Of a DNA stretch of 64,000 bases, positions 46,917 through 56,151 are shown piece by piece. Location of the stretch: the NCBI GenBank assembly GCA_022760435.1, contig JALEFY010000007.1, positions 62,001 to 126,000 on the forward strand, written 5' to 3'. Positions within the stretch are counted from its first letter, which is position 1, and every line of letters begins with the position of its first letter. Made by a program: the position numbers and the translations under genes. The DNA is from Neomegalonema sp. GTDB taxonomy: Bacteria; Pseudomonadota; Alphaproteobacteria; Rhodobacterales; Rhodobacteraceae. The notes beneath the pieces were generated by a model. It had not been told where the DNA came from and made no database searches. It saw only the letters and a program-made list of their open reading frames with translations.

Positions 46917-47960
46917 TCAGCGAGAGGGCTGGCGCGCTTCGTACACCGCGCGGGCCGTGGCACGGGCGAGCGTGTCGGCTGCGGCGCTGCCGATCTCGGC
47001 CAGAGCGAGCGGACGATTGCCGGGCAAGGCGATATCGCCGCTGGCCAGCGCAAAGACGGTGTCACCATCAAAGGGCGTATGGGCGGGGCGGATGGCTCGG
47101 GCAAAGCCGTCCTGCGCCATCATAGCCAGGCGCTTGGTCTGCGCCTGATCGAGCGCCGCGCTGGTCGCGACGATGGCAATGGCAGTGTTGAGCCCCGCTT
47201 GCGCCCCCTCTTGCAATGCGGCGAGCTTGCTGTCTTGCGGGACGGGCGCGATGGCCGGCGGGCTGGCTGGATCGGGCCGGATGCCGCCAAATTCGCCGTC
47301 GATCTCGAAGGGCCAGGCCCAGAAACAATCCGACCCCGGCATCAGCACGGAGCCGACAGGATTGGCCGCCACCAGAGCCCCGACCATGAGCCCGCCCCCA
47401 AGATCGAGCGAGGCGGTGCCGATGCCGCCCTTGATCGTGCCCGCCATCGCCCCGCGCCCGGCACCCACCGAGCCCATCGCAACGTCTTGACCCGCCGCCA
47501 GCAGCGCTTGCCGACCAAGCGCGGCGTAATCGGCCATCGCCTCGCTGGTCATGCCCGAGTAGGCAAGATCGAACAAGATCGCACCGGCGACGATCGGCAC
47601 CCCTATGCGCGCCTGCCCCAAGAGCAAACCGCGCCCCTGCTCGGCCAGGGTCCGGATCACCCCGTCACAAGCCGCCAATCCGAAAGCCGAACCGCCCGAC
47701 AAGACCAGCGCATCAACCGCGCCGACGAGATTGGCCGGATCGAGCGCCTCGGTCTCGCGGGTGCCCGGTGCACCGCCGCGCACATCGACAGAGGCGACCA
47801 TTGGCCGATCGCAGAGCAAGACCGTGCTTCCGGTTTGCCAGCGCGCATCTTGCGCATGCCCGACCCGAAGGCCGGGAATATCGGTGATGGCGTTCCGTGC
47901 GCCCGGCCGCGGCGATGCTGGCGGCTTTGGCTTGCCCTGAGAGGCCGGGCGATCAGTCAT
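46917..47960 (-). CDS. P1-family (DmpA-type) peptidase
   Basis: This 347-residue protein has the DmpA-family signature: ITDIPGLRVGHAQD at the start, VDVRGGAPGTRETEAL, and LSGGSAFGLAACDGVIRTLAE. It also has the self-cleavage region GLNTAIAIVATSAALDQAQ, where the residue after Asn should become the N-terminal nucleophile (Thr here). These Ntn-fold enzymes are aminopeptidases acting on D-amino acid, beta- or L-peptides. The ATG at 47960 overlaps the end of the preceding gene by eight bases, so the two are translationally linked. Confidence 0.88.
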   Translation of the reverse strand: MTDRPASQGKPKPPASPRPGARNAITDIPGLRVGHAQDARWQTGSTVLLCDRPMVASVDVRGGAPGTRETEALDPANLVGAVDALVLSGGSAFGLAACDGVIRTLAEQGRGLLLGQARIGVPIVAGAILFDLAYSGMTSEAMADYAALGRQALLAAGQDVAMGSVGAGRGAMAGTIKGGIGTASLDLGGGLMVGALVAANPVGSVLMPGSDCFWAWPFEIDGEFGGIRPDPASPPAIAPVPQDSKLAALQEGAQAGLNTAIAIVATSAALDQAQTKRLAMMAQDGFARAIRPAHTPFDGDTVFALASGDIALPGNRPLALAEIGSAAADTLARATARAVYEARQPSR

Positions 47961-48546
47961 TTTCGTAGGCGACCATCACTTCGCGCGCCGCGCCGATCGC
48001 GGCGTCGAGTTGCGGGATCAGTTCGGAGCGGGCCCGCTCCAGCGCTGCCACGAAGGGCTCCTTGATCTGCGTTCGATCATAAGTGTCGCTGCCATTGGAG
48101 CTGCGATAGAGCTTATGTGCCCGCTCATCGGCGAGGATGGTGCTGATCTCGGCATAAACCGCTTGCACCCCCGACAGGGATTGGGGCGGGGCAGAGAAGA
48201 CATGGCTGTTATTCTGCGCGGCCTCCCACAGATAGAGGCGCAGCTCAGGCCATTGGCCGTAAAAGGCATGCGCGCCAGACGGGTCGAGACGCTCAGCAAA
48301 GACGCTCATCCGCTCGGTATTATCGGAAAGCTCGGCGCGCAGGGCGGAAAGGACCGCGACCTGGTCGCGCGCGCGCACGAAACGGTCGTAATCGAGCGTT
48401 CGCGCAAAGCCGACATAACCGGCCAGATACACGCCGAGGATCGTGGAGGCGATGGTCAGGAGCTGAGCGACGACGAATTGCGGCGCGCTAAGCGCACGCA
48501 GATTGCGTTTTTCGGGCGCGCTTGCGCTGGAGCTGGGCAGGTTCAT
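47953..48546 (-). CDS. Hypothetical single-pass membrane protein next to a histidine kinase
   Basis: This 197-residue protein has one membrane segment near residues 23-45 (PQFVVAQLLTIASTILGVYL) after a short cytoplasmic tail. A helical, probably periplasmic domain follows (RTLDYDRFVRARDQVAVLSA; QVIDERAHKLYRSSNGSD-like, here ILADERAHKLYRSSNGSD). No family was recognised. Its ATG overlaps the kinase stop codon by four bases (ATGA), and its end overlaps the P1 peptidase start by eight bases. It could be a sensory partner of the kinase (inference from overlap only). Confidence 0.7.
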   Translation of the reverse strand: MNLPSSSASAPEKRNLRALSAPQFVVAQLLTIASTILGVYLAGYVGFARTLDYDRFVRARDQVAVLSALRAELSDNTERMSVFAERLDPSGAHAFYGQWPELRLYLWEAAQNNSHVFSAPPQSLSGVQAVYAEISTILADERAHKLYRSSNGSDTYDRTQIKEPFVAALERARSELIPQLDAAIGAAREVMVAYEND

Positions 48547-50030
48547 GAGGTCCTTCTCGCGTTGGTTTCCAACGTTGCGTTCTCTTTTTGCGAGGCCTGC
48601 GCGCTTTGGGCCGGATCATCGGGCAGCACCAGGCGAAAGCAGGTGCCCTCGCTATTGCTCTCGATCAGGCTAAGCGAGCCGCCATGGCCGCGCATCAGCT
48701 CTGCGGCGATCGCGATCCCCAGCCCCGAGCCCCCCTTGCGCACCGAGCCCTTGAACGGTTTGAACAGATCCTTGCGCGCTGCTTCCGGCAATCCCGGCCC
48801 GGTATCGCTCAGATCAATGTGACAGGCACCGCCCTCACGCCATGCTGCGAGCATGATTTGCCCCGGCTCACCGGTGGCCTGGATCGCCTGAGCGGCATTG
48901 CGCGCGATATTGTGCAGGGCACGGAAAAGCTGATCGGGATCGGCCAGCACATGATGCTCGGGCGCAACCTGATTGGCGAAACTGATCCGCTCGTCCTCTC
49001 GCAGCCCCAGGGCCATCTCGATCTCTTCGCCCAGCGCACGCAGCGCCACGCTCTGGCGTTGCGGTGCGGGCTCTTGCGCGCGGCCATATTCGAGCGTCTC
49101 ACGGCAAAGCCGGATCGCGCGGTCGAGCGAATTGATGAGCTTGGGGCCGACCTTGACCACCAACGGATCGCGGCTGCTCTCTAACCGGTCGGCCAGAAGC
49201 TGCGCGGTGGAAAGCAGATTGCGCAGGTCGTGATTGATCTTGGCCACCGCCTCGCCAAGCGCCGCCAGCCGCGATTTCTGACGCAAGGCAGCGCGGATCT
49301 CCGACTGCATGGCCGCCAGTTCGCGCTCGGCAACCGCAATCTCGCCGGTCGCTCCCGAAGGCGCGATCACGTCGCCCAGATCTTCGGGATCACTTCGGAA
49401 AGAGGAGATGCTGTCGACGATCCGGCTCATCGGCCAGACCAGCGCCCGGTTCACCGCCCAGAAGACCAGGGCAGCCGTCAGCCCCGAGATGAACAGCGAC
49501 AGCCAGAAGATCCGCACCCCGTAATCGAGCATGGCACTGCGCAGCGCGCTTTGCTCGATCACCACCTCGACGGTCGCCAGAGCATTGCCGAGATTGGGAT
49601 CGATGCGCGGAACATCGCGAAAGCTGTAGCCGATGACCCGCGCCGTTTGCTCCTCGGGCACGAACAGCGTCGCGAAAGTATCATAGATCAGCCGGTACCA
49701 GCGCGGGTCGCGGATATCATAGCTTTGCTCGACGGTGGCGACCTGCGGGCTCATGAGCAGCAATTCGCGCCGCCCTTCGTTCTGAACCGCGACCGAGAGC
49801 ACACCGGCACCGCGTAGCAATTCCTGCTCGTAATATTGCGAGACGATGCGCCGTGGATTGGCCTCGACCGCAAGCGCCGCCAGCCCGGCATTGTCGAGCC
49901 GCTCACGCAGATAGTCGAGGCGGAAACGAGAGACCGAGGGGACGAAAATCAGGATCTCGGCCAGCATCACGAAGATAACCGTCAGGATGAGCAGCCGCCC
50001 CGATAGACTCTGCCAGAAGGCTTTGATCAC
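48543..50030 (-). CDS. Membrane sensor histidine kinase
   Basis: This 495-residue kinase has a first membrane segment near residues 12-30, a periplasmic domain of about 140 residues, and a second membrane segment near 172-193 followed by a HAMP-like linker. The H-box is AKINHDLRNLL (His267), the N-box LHNIARNAAQAI, and the G-boxes DTGPGLPEAARKDLF and GGSGLGIAIAAELM. No response regulator gene is adjacent. The start GTG 50030 is favoured because AAGGTGA lies six bases upstream, closer than for GTG 50036. It is followed by two overlapping genes. Confidence 0.87.
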   Translation of the reverse strand: MIKAFWQSLSGRLLILTVIFVMLAEILIFVPSVSRFRLDYLRERLDNAGLAALAVEANPRRIVSQYYEQELLRGAGVLSVAVQNEGRRELLLMSPQVATVEQSYDIRDPRWYRLIYDTFATLFVPEEQTARVIGYSFRDVPRIDPNLGNALATVEVVIEQSALRSAMLDYGVRIFWLSLFISGLTAALVFWAVNRALVWPMSRIVDSISSFRSDPEDLGDVIAPSGATGEIAVAERELAAMQSEIRAALRQKSRLAALGEAVAKINHDLRNLLSTAQLLADRLESSRDPLVVKVGPKLINSLDRAIRLCRETLEYGRAQEPAPQRQSVALRALGEEIEMALGLREDERISFANQVAPEHHVLADPDQLFRALHNIARNAAQAIQATGEPGQIMLAAWREGGACHIDLSDTGPGLPEAARKDLFKPFKGSVRKGGSGLGIAIAAELMRGHGGSLSLIESNSEGTCFRLVLPDDPAQSAQASQKENATLETNARRTS

Positions 50031-50132
50031 AGCCACTCACCTTCGTTCACAACGCCATTGCAGAGACCTAGCCTCTCATCGCCGCCACGACAATCCTGTG
50101 CTCGATCACTTCTTCTTCCAGCGCGGCTCCCC

Positions 50133-50308
50133 CTAGGTCATGAACCCATATATGTCGCTGTTGTCAGCCACCTTCAGGCGCAGCAGAGCCGGTTCCGCTC
50201 GTTCTCACCGGCCTCAACCGGAGGAACCACTCCGCTTTTCGCCCGATTCGTAGCCCAGAACCGGCGCTGCTGCGCTGACGCCGCGACATTTATGGGTTCA
50301 TGACCTAG
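50133..50308. mobile_element. MITE-like element with long terminal inverted repeats at the exonuclease stop codon
   Basis: CTAGGTCATGAACCCATA at 50133-50150 is the perfect inverse of 50291-50308. The similarity continues inward (TATGTCGC against AATGTCGC, then CGCAGCAG-AGCCGGTTC against CGCAGCAG-CGCCGGTTC) with a short insertion on the left side. The two outer CTAG tetranucleotides could be a YTAR-type target duplication, as made by IS5-group elements, but CTAG is its own inverse so this cannot be decided. There is no transposase gene in its 176 bases. The right CTAG contains the TAG stop of the exonuclease gene. Confidence 0.6.
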
Positions 50309-51777
50309 ATCGCCGCCGCGCGCGGAGCCGCGACGGCGCCCTTGCTCGGGCGGTCCATCATCCTGCGATGCTCGCGCGAGCGCTCGAGGGCATCGCGCAA
50401 GGTGATGATCCCTTTTTCCTGCAACATCGGCAACATTTTCACGACGACCTGCGCGGTGGCGACCGTGTCTCCCATCGCGGTGTGGCGAACCTCCTCCGGG
50501 ATGGTGACGTCCAGTCGCTCGGCCAACGCGTCGAGCGAATGGGCGGCGCCCTGCCCGAAGACGATCGCCGAGAGGAGCACGGTATCGAGCACCGGCTGAT
50601 CGAAACGCGCGCCGATATTGGCTTGATGGCGGCGCAGGAAGGCAAGGTCAAAGGGCGCGTTATGGGCGATCAGGACCGACTCGCCGACAAAGCGGTGCAA
50701 CCCGGCGCCCGCCTCGCCGATCTTCGGCGCGTCCTTGACCATCGCGTCGGTGATCCCATGAACCTTGGTCGAGGCCGCCGGGATCCGCCGCCCCGGATTG
50801 ACCAAGGTGTCAAAGGTCTCACCATCGAGCATCTTGCCATTGACGATCCGCAGCGCCGCGATCTGGACGATCTCATCGCCGCGATAGGGATCAAGGCCGG
50901 TCGTCTCGGTATCAAAAACCGTCAGCGGCAAGGCGTCGAGCGGTCGATCCTCGATGGCGGTGACCGAGCACCGCTCAAGCACCGCGAAATCATAGCTGGC
51001 TCGGCGCAGCTTGCCCGGCACCGGCTCATGCGGTGTTGCGAGCGCATCTTCATGCCCGTCAAAGCTGAGCAGATAGCTCGGCTTTGATCCATTGGCGAAG
51101 ATCAAACGGATTTGCGCCGTGCTCGGCCGACCAGAGATCGAGCAGGCGCAGTCGATCGGGGCCGGATCCTCGCCTTTCTCGATCAGATTGCCATAGGCGC
51201 CGCGCAGCGCCTGGCTCTCCAGCAGATCGCTGACCGGTCGGTCAAGACCAACACCCGGAAACAGATCCGCTGCCCGTGAATTGTAAAGCGCCACCCGGTG
51301 ATCGGGCGAGCAGAGCAATAGCGGCGTCGGTAGATCCTGAAGCACCGCCGCGAGCTGGTCGCGCTCATTGATCAGCACCGATGTGCGCTGCTGCAACTCG
51401 ATATCCAGTGAGTTACGCGCACGCGACAGGTCGGTGGTCACGGCGGCGGCGGCGGGGGCCAGATCGCCCAGATAGCGCGCGACGGACAGATCGAGATCGC
51501 GCGACACCCCGGCATGGGCGCGGGCGCGCAGCTCGTTGGACAGGCTCATCAACGGGCGCGAGACATGCTCATCGAATTGCAGCCAGACCCAGGTGACGAG
51601 CGCCAGAATGGCCAATCCGCTGACGATGCCGCCGGTGATCAAGGCACTGACCGCGCCGGCTTCCTCCAGACGCGAATGAGCAAAAAACATCCCACCCGCA
51701 ATAGCCAAAAGGCTGAAGAGCCCGATCAGCGCGAAGAACAAGAAAACACGCAATCGCAAGCTAAGTTTTTGCACCAT
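50305..51777 (-). CDS. Membrane-anchored PAS-DnaQ-family 3'-5' exonuclease
   Basis: This 490-residue fusion starts with two membrane segments (residues 9-30 and 43-66), a HAMP-like stretch, and a PAS-like sensory region around 150-240 (VLQDLPTPLLLCSPDHRVAL). From about 280 it has a DEDDh exonuclease like the polymerase III epsilon subunit: FDTETTGLDPYRGDEIVQIA with Asp289, then LIAHNAPFDLAFL and HTAMGDTVATAQV with the final His and Asp. The fold is catalytically complete. Its real substrate is unknown. GGGAGG lies five bases before the ATG. The last codon is followed by a TAG lying inside the inverted-repeat element. Confidence 0.88.
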   Translation of the reverse strand: MVQKLSLRLRVFLFFALIGLFSLLAIAGGMFFAHSRLEEAGAVSALITGGIVSGLAILALVTWVWLQFDEHVSRPLMSLSNELRARAHAGVSRDLDLSVARYLGDLAPAAAAVTTDLSRARNSLDIELQQRTSVLINERDQLAAVLQDLPTPLLLCSPDHRVALYNSRAADLFPGVGLDRPVSDLLESQALRGAYGNLIEKGEDPAPIDCACSISGRPSTAQIRLIFANGSKPSYLLSFDGHEDALATPHEPVPGKLRRASYDFAVLERCSVTAIEDRPLDALPLTVFDTETTGLDPYRGDEIVQIAALRIVNGKMLDGETFDTLVNPGRRIPAASTKVHGITDAMVKDAPKIGEAGAGLHRFVGESVLIAHNAPFDLAFLRRHQANIGARFDQPVLDTVLLSAIVFGQGAAHSLDALAERLDVTIPEEVRHTAMGDTVATAQVVVKMLPMLQEKGIITLRDALERSREHRRMMDRPSKGAVAAPRAAAI

Positions 51778-51822
51778 TTCAGCCTCCCGTCATTTTATAT
51801 AGCGACCGCACGCTTCTTTATT

Positions 51823-52341
51823 TTAATCGTTACAGACCGCGCCGATAAGAGGATCATCCGCTGCCAATTGCCGCCATTGCGCCCCGACAACCCGTCCATC
51901 TTCGGAAAAACTCATATCGGTTGTTATATCGGAGCGCCGCTTGCCAATACAGTCAAGCAAAACCGGGACCCGAGCCCGCGTCGAATGGCGTGCGATCAGA
52001 TAAATATCGGCCATGACTTGCCCCGGCACTTTATCGTTGCGCCGCAAGCTTGCCTGATCGACCGCCGTAAAGCGCTCGACAAAGGGAAAAGCATAGGTCC
52101 ACGGCCGAAACGGCGAAGGGGTCGCACTGGCATTGATCACTTCCATCTTCCCGGGCAAGGCGCTCAGGGTGCGATCATACCAGCCATATTCCGTCCAGAT
52201 CGTGAAACCGATCATGGCACTCCCGGCCACGATCGGGATCAGCGTCTTGGGCACGATCGAGCCGAGCAGCGAGCGCAGGATCAGCACAACCCCGGCGCCG
52301 GCGAATCCAATGGCAATGGTGGCAACCCACTCAAAAAACAA
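51823..52341 (-). CDS. Hypothetical membrane protein in the symporter-exonuclease cluster
   Basis: This 172-residue protein has two hydrophobic segments near residues 5-24 and 32-52 (TIAIGFAGAGVVLILRSLL; LIPIVAGSAMIGFTIW). A soluble domain follows, containing PWTYAFPFVERFTAVD and a late Cys in VLLDCIGKRRSDITTD. The family is not recognised. The TTG start at 52341 is supported by AGGAG six bases upstream. It begins nine bases after the stop of the DUF294 gene and is followed by the exonuclease, so it appears to belong to that transcript. Confidence 0.7.
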   Translation of the reverse strand: MFFEWVATIAIGFAGAGVVLILRSLLGSIVPKTLIPIVAGSAMIGFTIWTEYGWYDRTLSALPGKMEVINASATPSPFRPWTYAFPFVERFTAVDQASLRRNDKVPGQVMADIYLIARHSTRARVPVLLDCIGKRRSDITTDMSFSEDGRVVGAQWRQLAADDPLIGAVCND

Positions 52342-52350
52342 GGCAGTCTC

Positions 52351-54192
52351 CTACATTCTGATCGAGCGCCCGGATGCGAGCGCCGATTGCATGGTTTTCA
52401 CGACCACAAAGGCATCGCGAAGGTGGCTCCGCTCCAGATCCGACAGACCAGCGGGAACCATGAAATTGTCCGGCTTCTCGCCGGCCTTTACCTGATCGGC
52501 CTGATGGCGCAGGCGGGTTTCTGCGATCAGATCATAGGCATCGAGCAAATCATGCGCGCCGGAGGCACTGATGATCTTCGCCGACAGCGCCGCCTTAAGC
52601 CGCGCGCGGGTGTTGACCGCCTGCAATTTGCCCTCCAGCGCATAGACCCGGCCGAGATCAACAATCGGCACCACGCCGTTATGCTTGAGGTCGATCATGT
52701 CCTTGTGCTCGCCCGATCGGATGGTGGCAAAACCACCAAACATGCCCAAGGGAGGCTGATGGCCGAGCGAATTGACGATCATGTGTGAGACAAAGATCGA
52801 GTTGGCGGAGGCTTTCTCCAGCGTCTCGACGATGAGATCGGCATATAGCGCGTCCTCGCCGCCGATCGGGCGCAGGTCGAACATCACCGAAGCCAGCATC
52901 TGCGCCATCGGATCGGGCTTGTCGATCCAACCGCGGAAATACTCGCGCCACACCCGCACCGGCTGTCGCCAGCGCGGATTGGTGGCCATCATGTCGCCCG
53001 GGCAATAGAAATAGCCGCAGACATCCAACCCGTCGGAGACAAATTTGGCCAGTGCCTCGAAATACGCGCCATGGGAATCCGGCTCATAGGCATCATCTAG
53101 GACCAAACAATTGTCCTGATCGGAAACCCCGGTTTGCTCCTGACGCCCCTGACTGCCGCAGGCAAGCCAGAGATAGGGGATCGGCGCGGGGCCAAGCTTG
53201 TCTTCGGCCAGACGCAGCAGCCGCCGCGTGGTCGCATCGGCAATGTCGGTGATGCGGCGGGTGACGATGTCATGACGATGCCCGGCACCAACAAGCTGCG
53301 CCAGCAATTCGGGGATGCGATGCACGATCTTCGCCAGGCATTCGGGCGTTTCACAGCCGACAATCTCATGGACCAAATGGCCCGAGGTAACCGCTTGATG
53401 CCGGGTGAGATTGGTCTGGGTAATCACCCCGAGCAACTTGCCCTCCTCAACCACCGGCAGATGCCAGATGCCATGCTCCAGCATCTCATGAAGCACATCG
53501 GCGCCCAGCGCTTCGGGGCTCAAGGTGGTAGGATCGGCATTCATCACCGAGGCGATTGGCGTCTCGGCGGGCAGGCCCTTGGCCAGAACCTTGGCGATCA
53601 GAGCCCGGTTGGTGATCAATCCGCGCAGCACGTCGCCTTCGAGCACCGGCAGGCAGGAGATGTTATGGGCGCTCATCAGATCGGCGGCATGCTGCGCGCT
53701 ATCCTCCGGGGCGCAGGTGATCAGCGTGCGCGACATCAGACTGTCGATCCGTGTTGTCGCCAGATCAGCGGAGCGGATGTCCGACGCCGTCGCTTCCTCC
53801 GGACGTGAGCGGTCGAAGAAGCGCTCAAAGGCAGGGTAGACAGCGATCAGGCCGCGAAAGCTCTGCGCGGGCAGCATCAGCAATTTGGTCGGCGCGACGG
53901 CACTTGCCTTGGTGATCGCAGCCCCATCGCGCATCAAGCCGCGCTCGCCAAAGCTGTTGCCCGGTCCGAGCAGGGAGATCAGATTGCCGTGCTCATCCTC
54001 GACCTCAACCCGACCTTCCTTGACGATATAAAGCCCCGGCAATGGCTCACCGACCGCATAGACGGCATCGCCATCCGCGAAGCTGTGCAAAGACATCACC
54101 TTGACCAGGCGCGCGCGCTCTTCGGGCGGCAGGCGATCATAGGGGTGCAAGGTGGCGAGGAAATGCTCGATACGGCTGACAGTGCTGTCCAT
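52351..54192 (-). CDS. cNMP-binding / CBS / DUF294 nucleotidyltransferase-like protein
   Basis: This 613-residue regulator has an N-terminal cyclic-nucleotide-binding-like domain (FADGDAVYAVGEPLPGLYIV). Two CBS domains follow (MSAHNISCLPVLEGDVLRGL; MLEHGIWHLPVVEEGKLLGV). The GlnD-like DUF294 nucleotidyltransferase domain has LACGSQGRQEQTGVSDQDN, whose GS...DxD pattern is catalytic in this superfamily. A C-terminal helical domain follows. This architecture is a known companion of sodium:solute symporters and DnaQ-type exonucleases, as found here. Target and nucleotide are unknown. Confidence 0.9.
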   Translation of the reverse strand: MDSTVSRIEHFLATLHPYDRLPPEERARLVKVMSLHSFADGDAVYAVGEPLPGLYIVKEGRVEVEDEHGNLISLLGPGNSFGERGLMRDGAAITKASAVAPTKLLMLPAQSFRGLIAVYPAFERFFDRSRPEEATASDIRSADLATTRIDSLMSRTLITCAPEDSAQHAADLMSAHNISCLPVLEGDVLRGLITNRALIAKVLAKGLPAETPIASVMNADPTTLSPEALGADVLHEMLEHGIWHLPVVEEGKLLGVITQTNLTRHQAVTSGHLVHEIVGCETPECLAKIVHRIPELLAQLVGAGHRHDIVTRRITDIADATTRRLLRLAEDKLGPAPIPYLWLACGSQGRQEQTGVSDQDNCLVLDDAYEPDSHGAYFEALAKFVSDGLDVCGYFYCPGDMMATNPRWRQPVRVWREYFRGWIDKPDPMAQMLASVMFDLRPIGGEDALYADLIVETLEKASANSIFVSHMIVNSLGHQPPLGMFGGFATIRSGEHKDMIDLKHNGVVPIVDLGRVYALEGKLQAVNTRARLKAALSAKIISASGAHDLLDAYDLIAETRLRHQADQVKAGEKPDNFMVPAGLSDLERSHLRDAFVVVKTMQSALASGRSIRM

Positions 54193-54316
54193 GACCCGGC
54201 TCTCTCGTTGATGGGGTCACGCGCCCGGCGCCAGAAGGCCCGGCGCGCGGCCGGTTCGGCGGGGGCGGTGACGGGCCCGATGATCCAGGCCCGTCCCGTT
54301 TTTACCGCAAGCGAAA

Positions 54317-54359
54317 GCAAAGGTCGCGAGGTTCCGTAAGGTTGCCCTGCGACCTTTGC
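54317..54359 (-). terminator. Inverted repeat downstream of the symporter gene
   Basis: GCAAAGGTCGC and GCGACCTTTGC form a perfect 11-bp stem with a 21-base loop. It starts ten bases after the symporter stop and has no proper T run. A second hairpin with arms GACGGGCC/GGCCCGTC follows at 54270-54295. They may partly terminate transcription before the DUF294 gene. Confidence 0.4.
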
Positions 54360-54368
54360 CCGCCTGTC

Positions 54369-56141
54369 TTAGTGATCCGCAGCAGCCGAGCCGGCACCGC
54401 GCGGGATCCGCACGCTTTCGACCAGTTCCTGGATCTCACGCGGCGGCTGTTCGGTCGCATTCGACACGATGAAGGCCACGGCGAAGTTGATCACGGCACC
54501 CACTGCACCGATGGCGGTCGACGAAATGCCCAGCAGGGAACCGTCGATCGTATCCGGGAAGGAGTTGGTGCCCGGAATGAACAGCCAGCCCTTGTGCAGG
54601 AAGATGTAGACCAGGGTGAAGATCAGACCGGCAAGCATCCCGGCAACCGCGCCAACATTGTTCACGCGCTTGGAGAAGATGCCCATCATCAGCGCCGGGA
54701 AGATCGACGCTGCGGCCAGACCGAAGGCCAGCGCCACGGTTTGCGCCGCGAAGCCCGGAGGATTGAGGCCGAGATAGGTCGCCACGCCAATGGCCACAGC
54801 CATCGCAATCCGCGCCGACATCAGCTCGCCTTTTTCCGAGATATCCGGCATCAGCGAACCCTTGATCAGATCGTGGCTCACCGCGCCGGAGATCGCCAGG
54901 AGCAGACCCGCAGCCGTGGACAGAGCAGCCGCCAGACCACCGGCAGCAACCAGCGCGATCACCCAGCCCGGAAGCTTTGCGATCTCCGGATTGGCCAGCA
55001 CGAGGATGTCGCGGTTGATCGACAGCTCGTTGCCGTTCCATCCATTGGCAGCAGCCTTGGCTTCGAAGGCAGCGGACTTGTCGTTATAGATCTGGATGCG
55101 GCCGTCGCCGTTCTTGTCTTCGAATTTCAGAAGACCGGTGACTTCCCAGTTCTTCATCCAGTCCGGACGCTCATCATAGGCCAGGGCCTCGCCTTGCGTT
55201 CCGTTCGGATAGACGGTGTCGATGATGTTCAGACGTGCCATCGCACCCACAGCCGGAGCGGTCAGGTACAGCAGCGCGATGAACACCAGCGCCCAACCGG
55301 CCGACCAGCGTGCATCAGCCACCTTCGGCACGGTGAAGAAGCGGATGATCACATGCGGCAGACCCGCGGTACCAATCATCAGCGACAGGGTGAAGAGCAC
55401 CATGTTGAAGGTGTTGGTGTGGTGGCCGGTATAGGAGTTGAAGCCCAGCTCCTGCACTACCTGATCGAGCTTTTGCAGCAGCGGCTGACCCGACGCGCTA
55501 TGCTCGCCGAACAGACCCAGTGCCGGGATCGGGTTGCCGGTCAGTTGCAGCGAGATGAAGATCGCCGGGATGGTATAGGCGATGATCAGAACCACATATT
55601 GGGCAACCTGGGTATAGGTCACGCCCTTCATGCCGCCCAGAACCGCGTAGGCAAACACCACCGCAGCACCGATCAGCAGGCCAGTCGTGTTCGACACTTC
55701 CAGAAAGCGTGAGAAGGCGACGCCAACACCGGTCATCTGACCGATCACGTAAGTGACCGAAGCAACGATCAGGCAGACCACGGCAACCAGACGCGCGGTC
55801 TGGCTGTAGAAGCGATCGCCGATGAACTCGGGCACGGTGAACTTGCCGAACTTGCGCAGGTAAGGCGCGAGCAGCAGCGCCAGCAGCACGTAGCCGCCGG
55901 TCCAGCCCATCAGGAAGGACGAGTTGTCATAGCCGGTGAAGGCGATGAGACCGGCCATCGAGATGAAGGACGCAGCCGACATCCAGTCAGCGGCGGTCGC
56001 CATGCCGTTGGTGATCGGGTGAACACCGCGGCCAGCGGCGTAGAACTCCGAAGTCGAACCGGCCATCGCCCAGATCGCGATACCGATATAGAGCGCGAAG
56101 GTCGCGCCCACGAAGATGAGGTTGAGAGTATACTGATCCAT
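54369..56141 (-). CDS. Sodium:solute symporter family protein (VC_2705/ActP-like)
   Basis: This 590-residue transporter has about 13 membrane segments and the SSSF core pattern (GWTGGYVLLALLLAPYLRKF; GGMKGVTYTQVAQYVVLIIA; PHVIIRFFTVPKVADARWS). Between two membrane segments (about residues 300-385) is a hydrophilic insert with DKNGDGRIQIYN (342-353), resembling an EF-hand calcium loop. Relatives carry acetate or other short monocarboxylates with sodium. It lies ten bases after the DUF4212 gene, its usual partner. Confidence 0.92.
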   Translation of the reverse strand: MDQYTLNLIFVGATFALYIGIAIWAMAGSTSEFYAAGRGVHPITNGMATAADWMSAASFISMAGLIAFTGYDNSSFLMGWTGGYVLLALLLAPYLRKFGKFTVPEFIGDRFYSQTARLVAVVCLIVASVTYVIGQMTGVGVAFSRFLEVSNTTGLLIGAAVVFAYAVLGGMKGVTYTQVAQYVVLIIAYTIPAIFISLQLTGNPIPALGLFGEHSASGQPLLQKLDQVVQELGFNSYTGHHTNTFNMVLFTLSLMIGTAGLPHVIIRFFTVPKVADARWSAGWALVFIALLYLTAPAVGAMARLNIIDTVYPNGTQGEALAYDERPDWMKNWEVTGLLKFEDKNGDGRIQIYNDKSAAFEAKAAANGWNGNELSINRDILVLANPEIAKLPGWVIALVAAGGLAAALSTAAGLLLAISGAVSHDLIKGSLMPDISEKGELMSARIAMAVAIGVATYLGLNPPGFAAQTVALAFGLAAASIFPALMMGIFSKRVNNVGAVAGMLAGLIFTLVYIFLHKGWLFIPGTNSFPDTIDGSLLGISSTAIGAVGAVINFAVAFIVSNATEQPPREIQELVESVRIPRGAGSAAADH

Positions 56142-56151
56142 TGTCGCCCCC

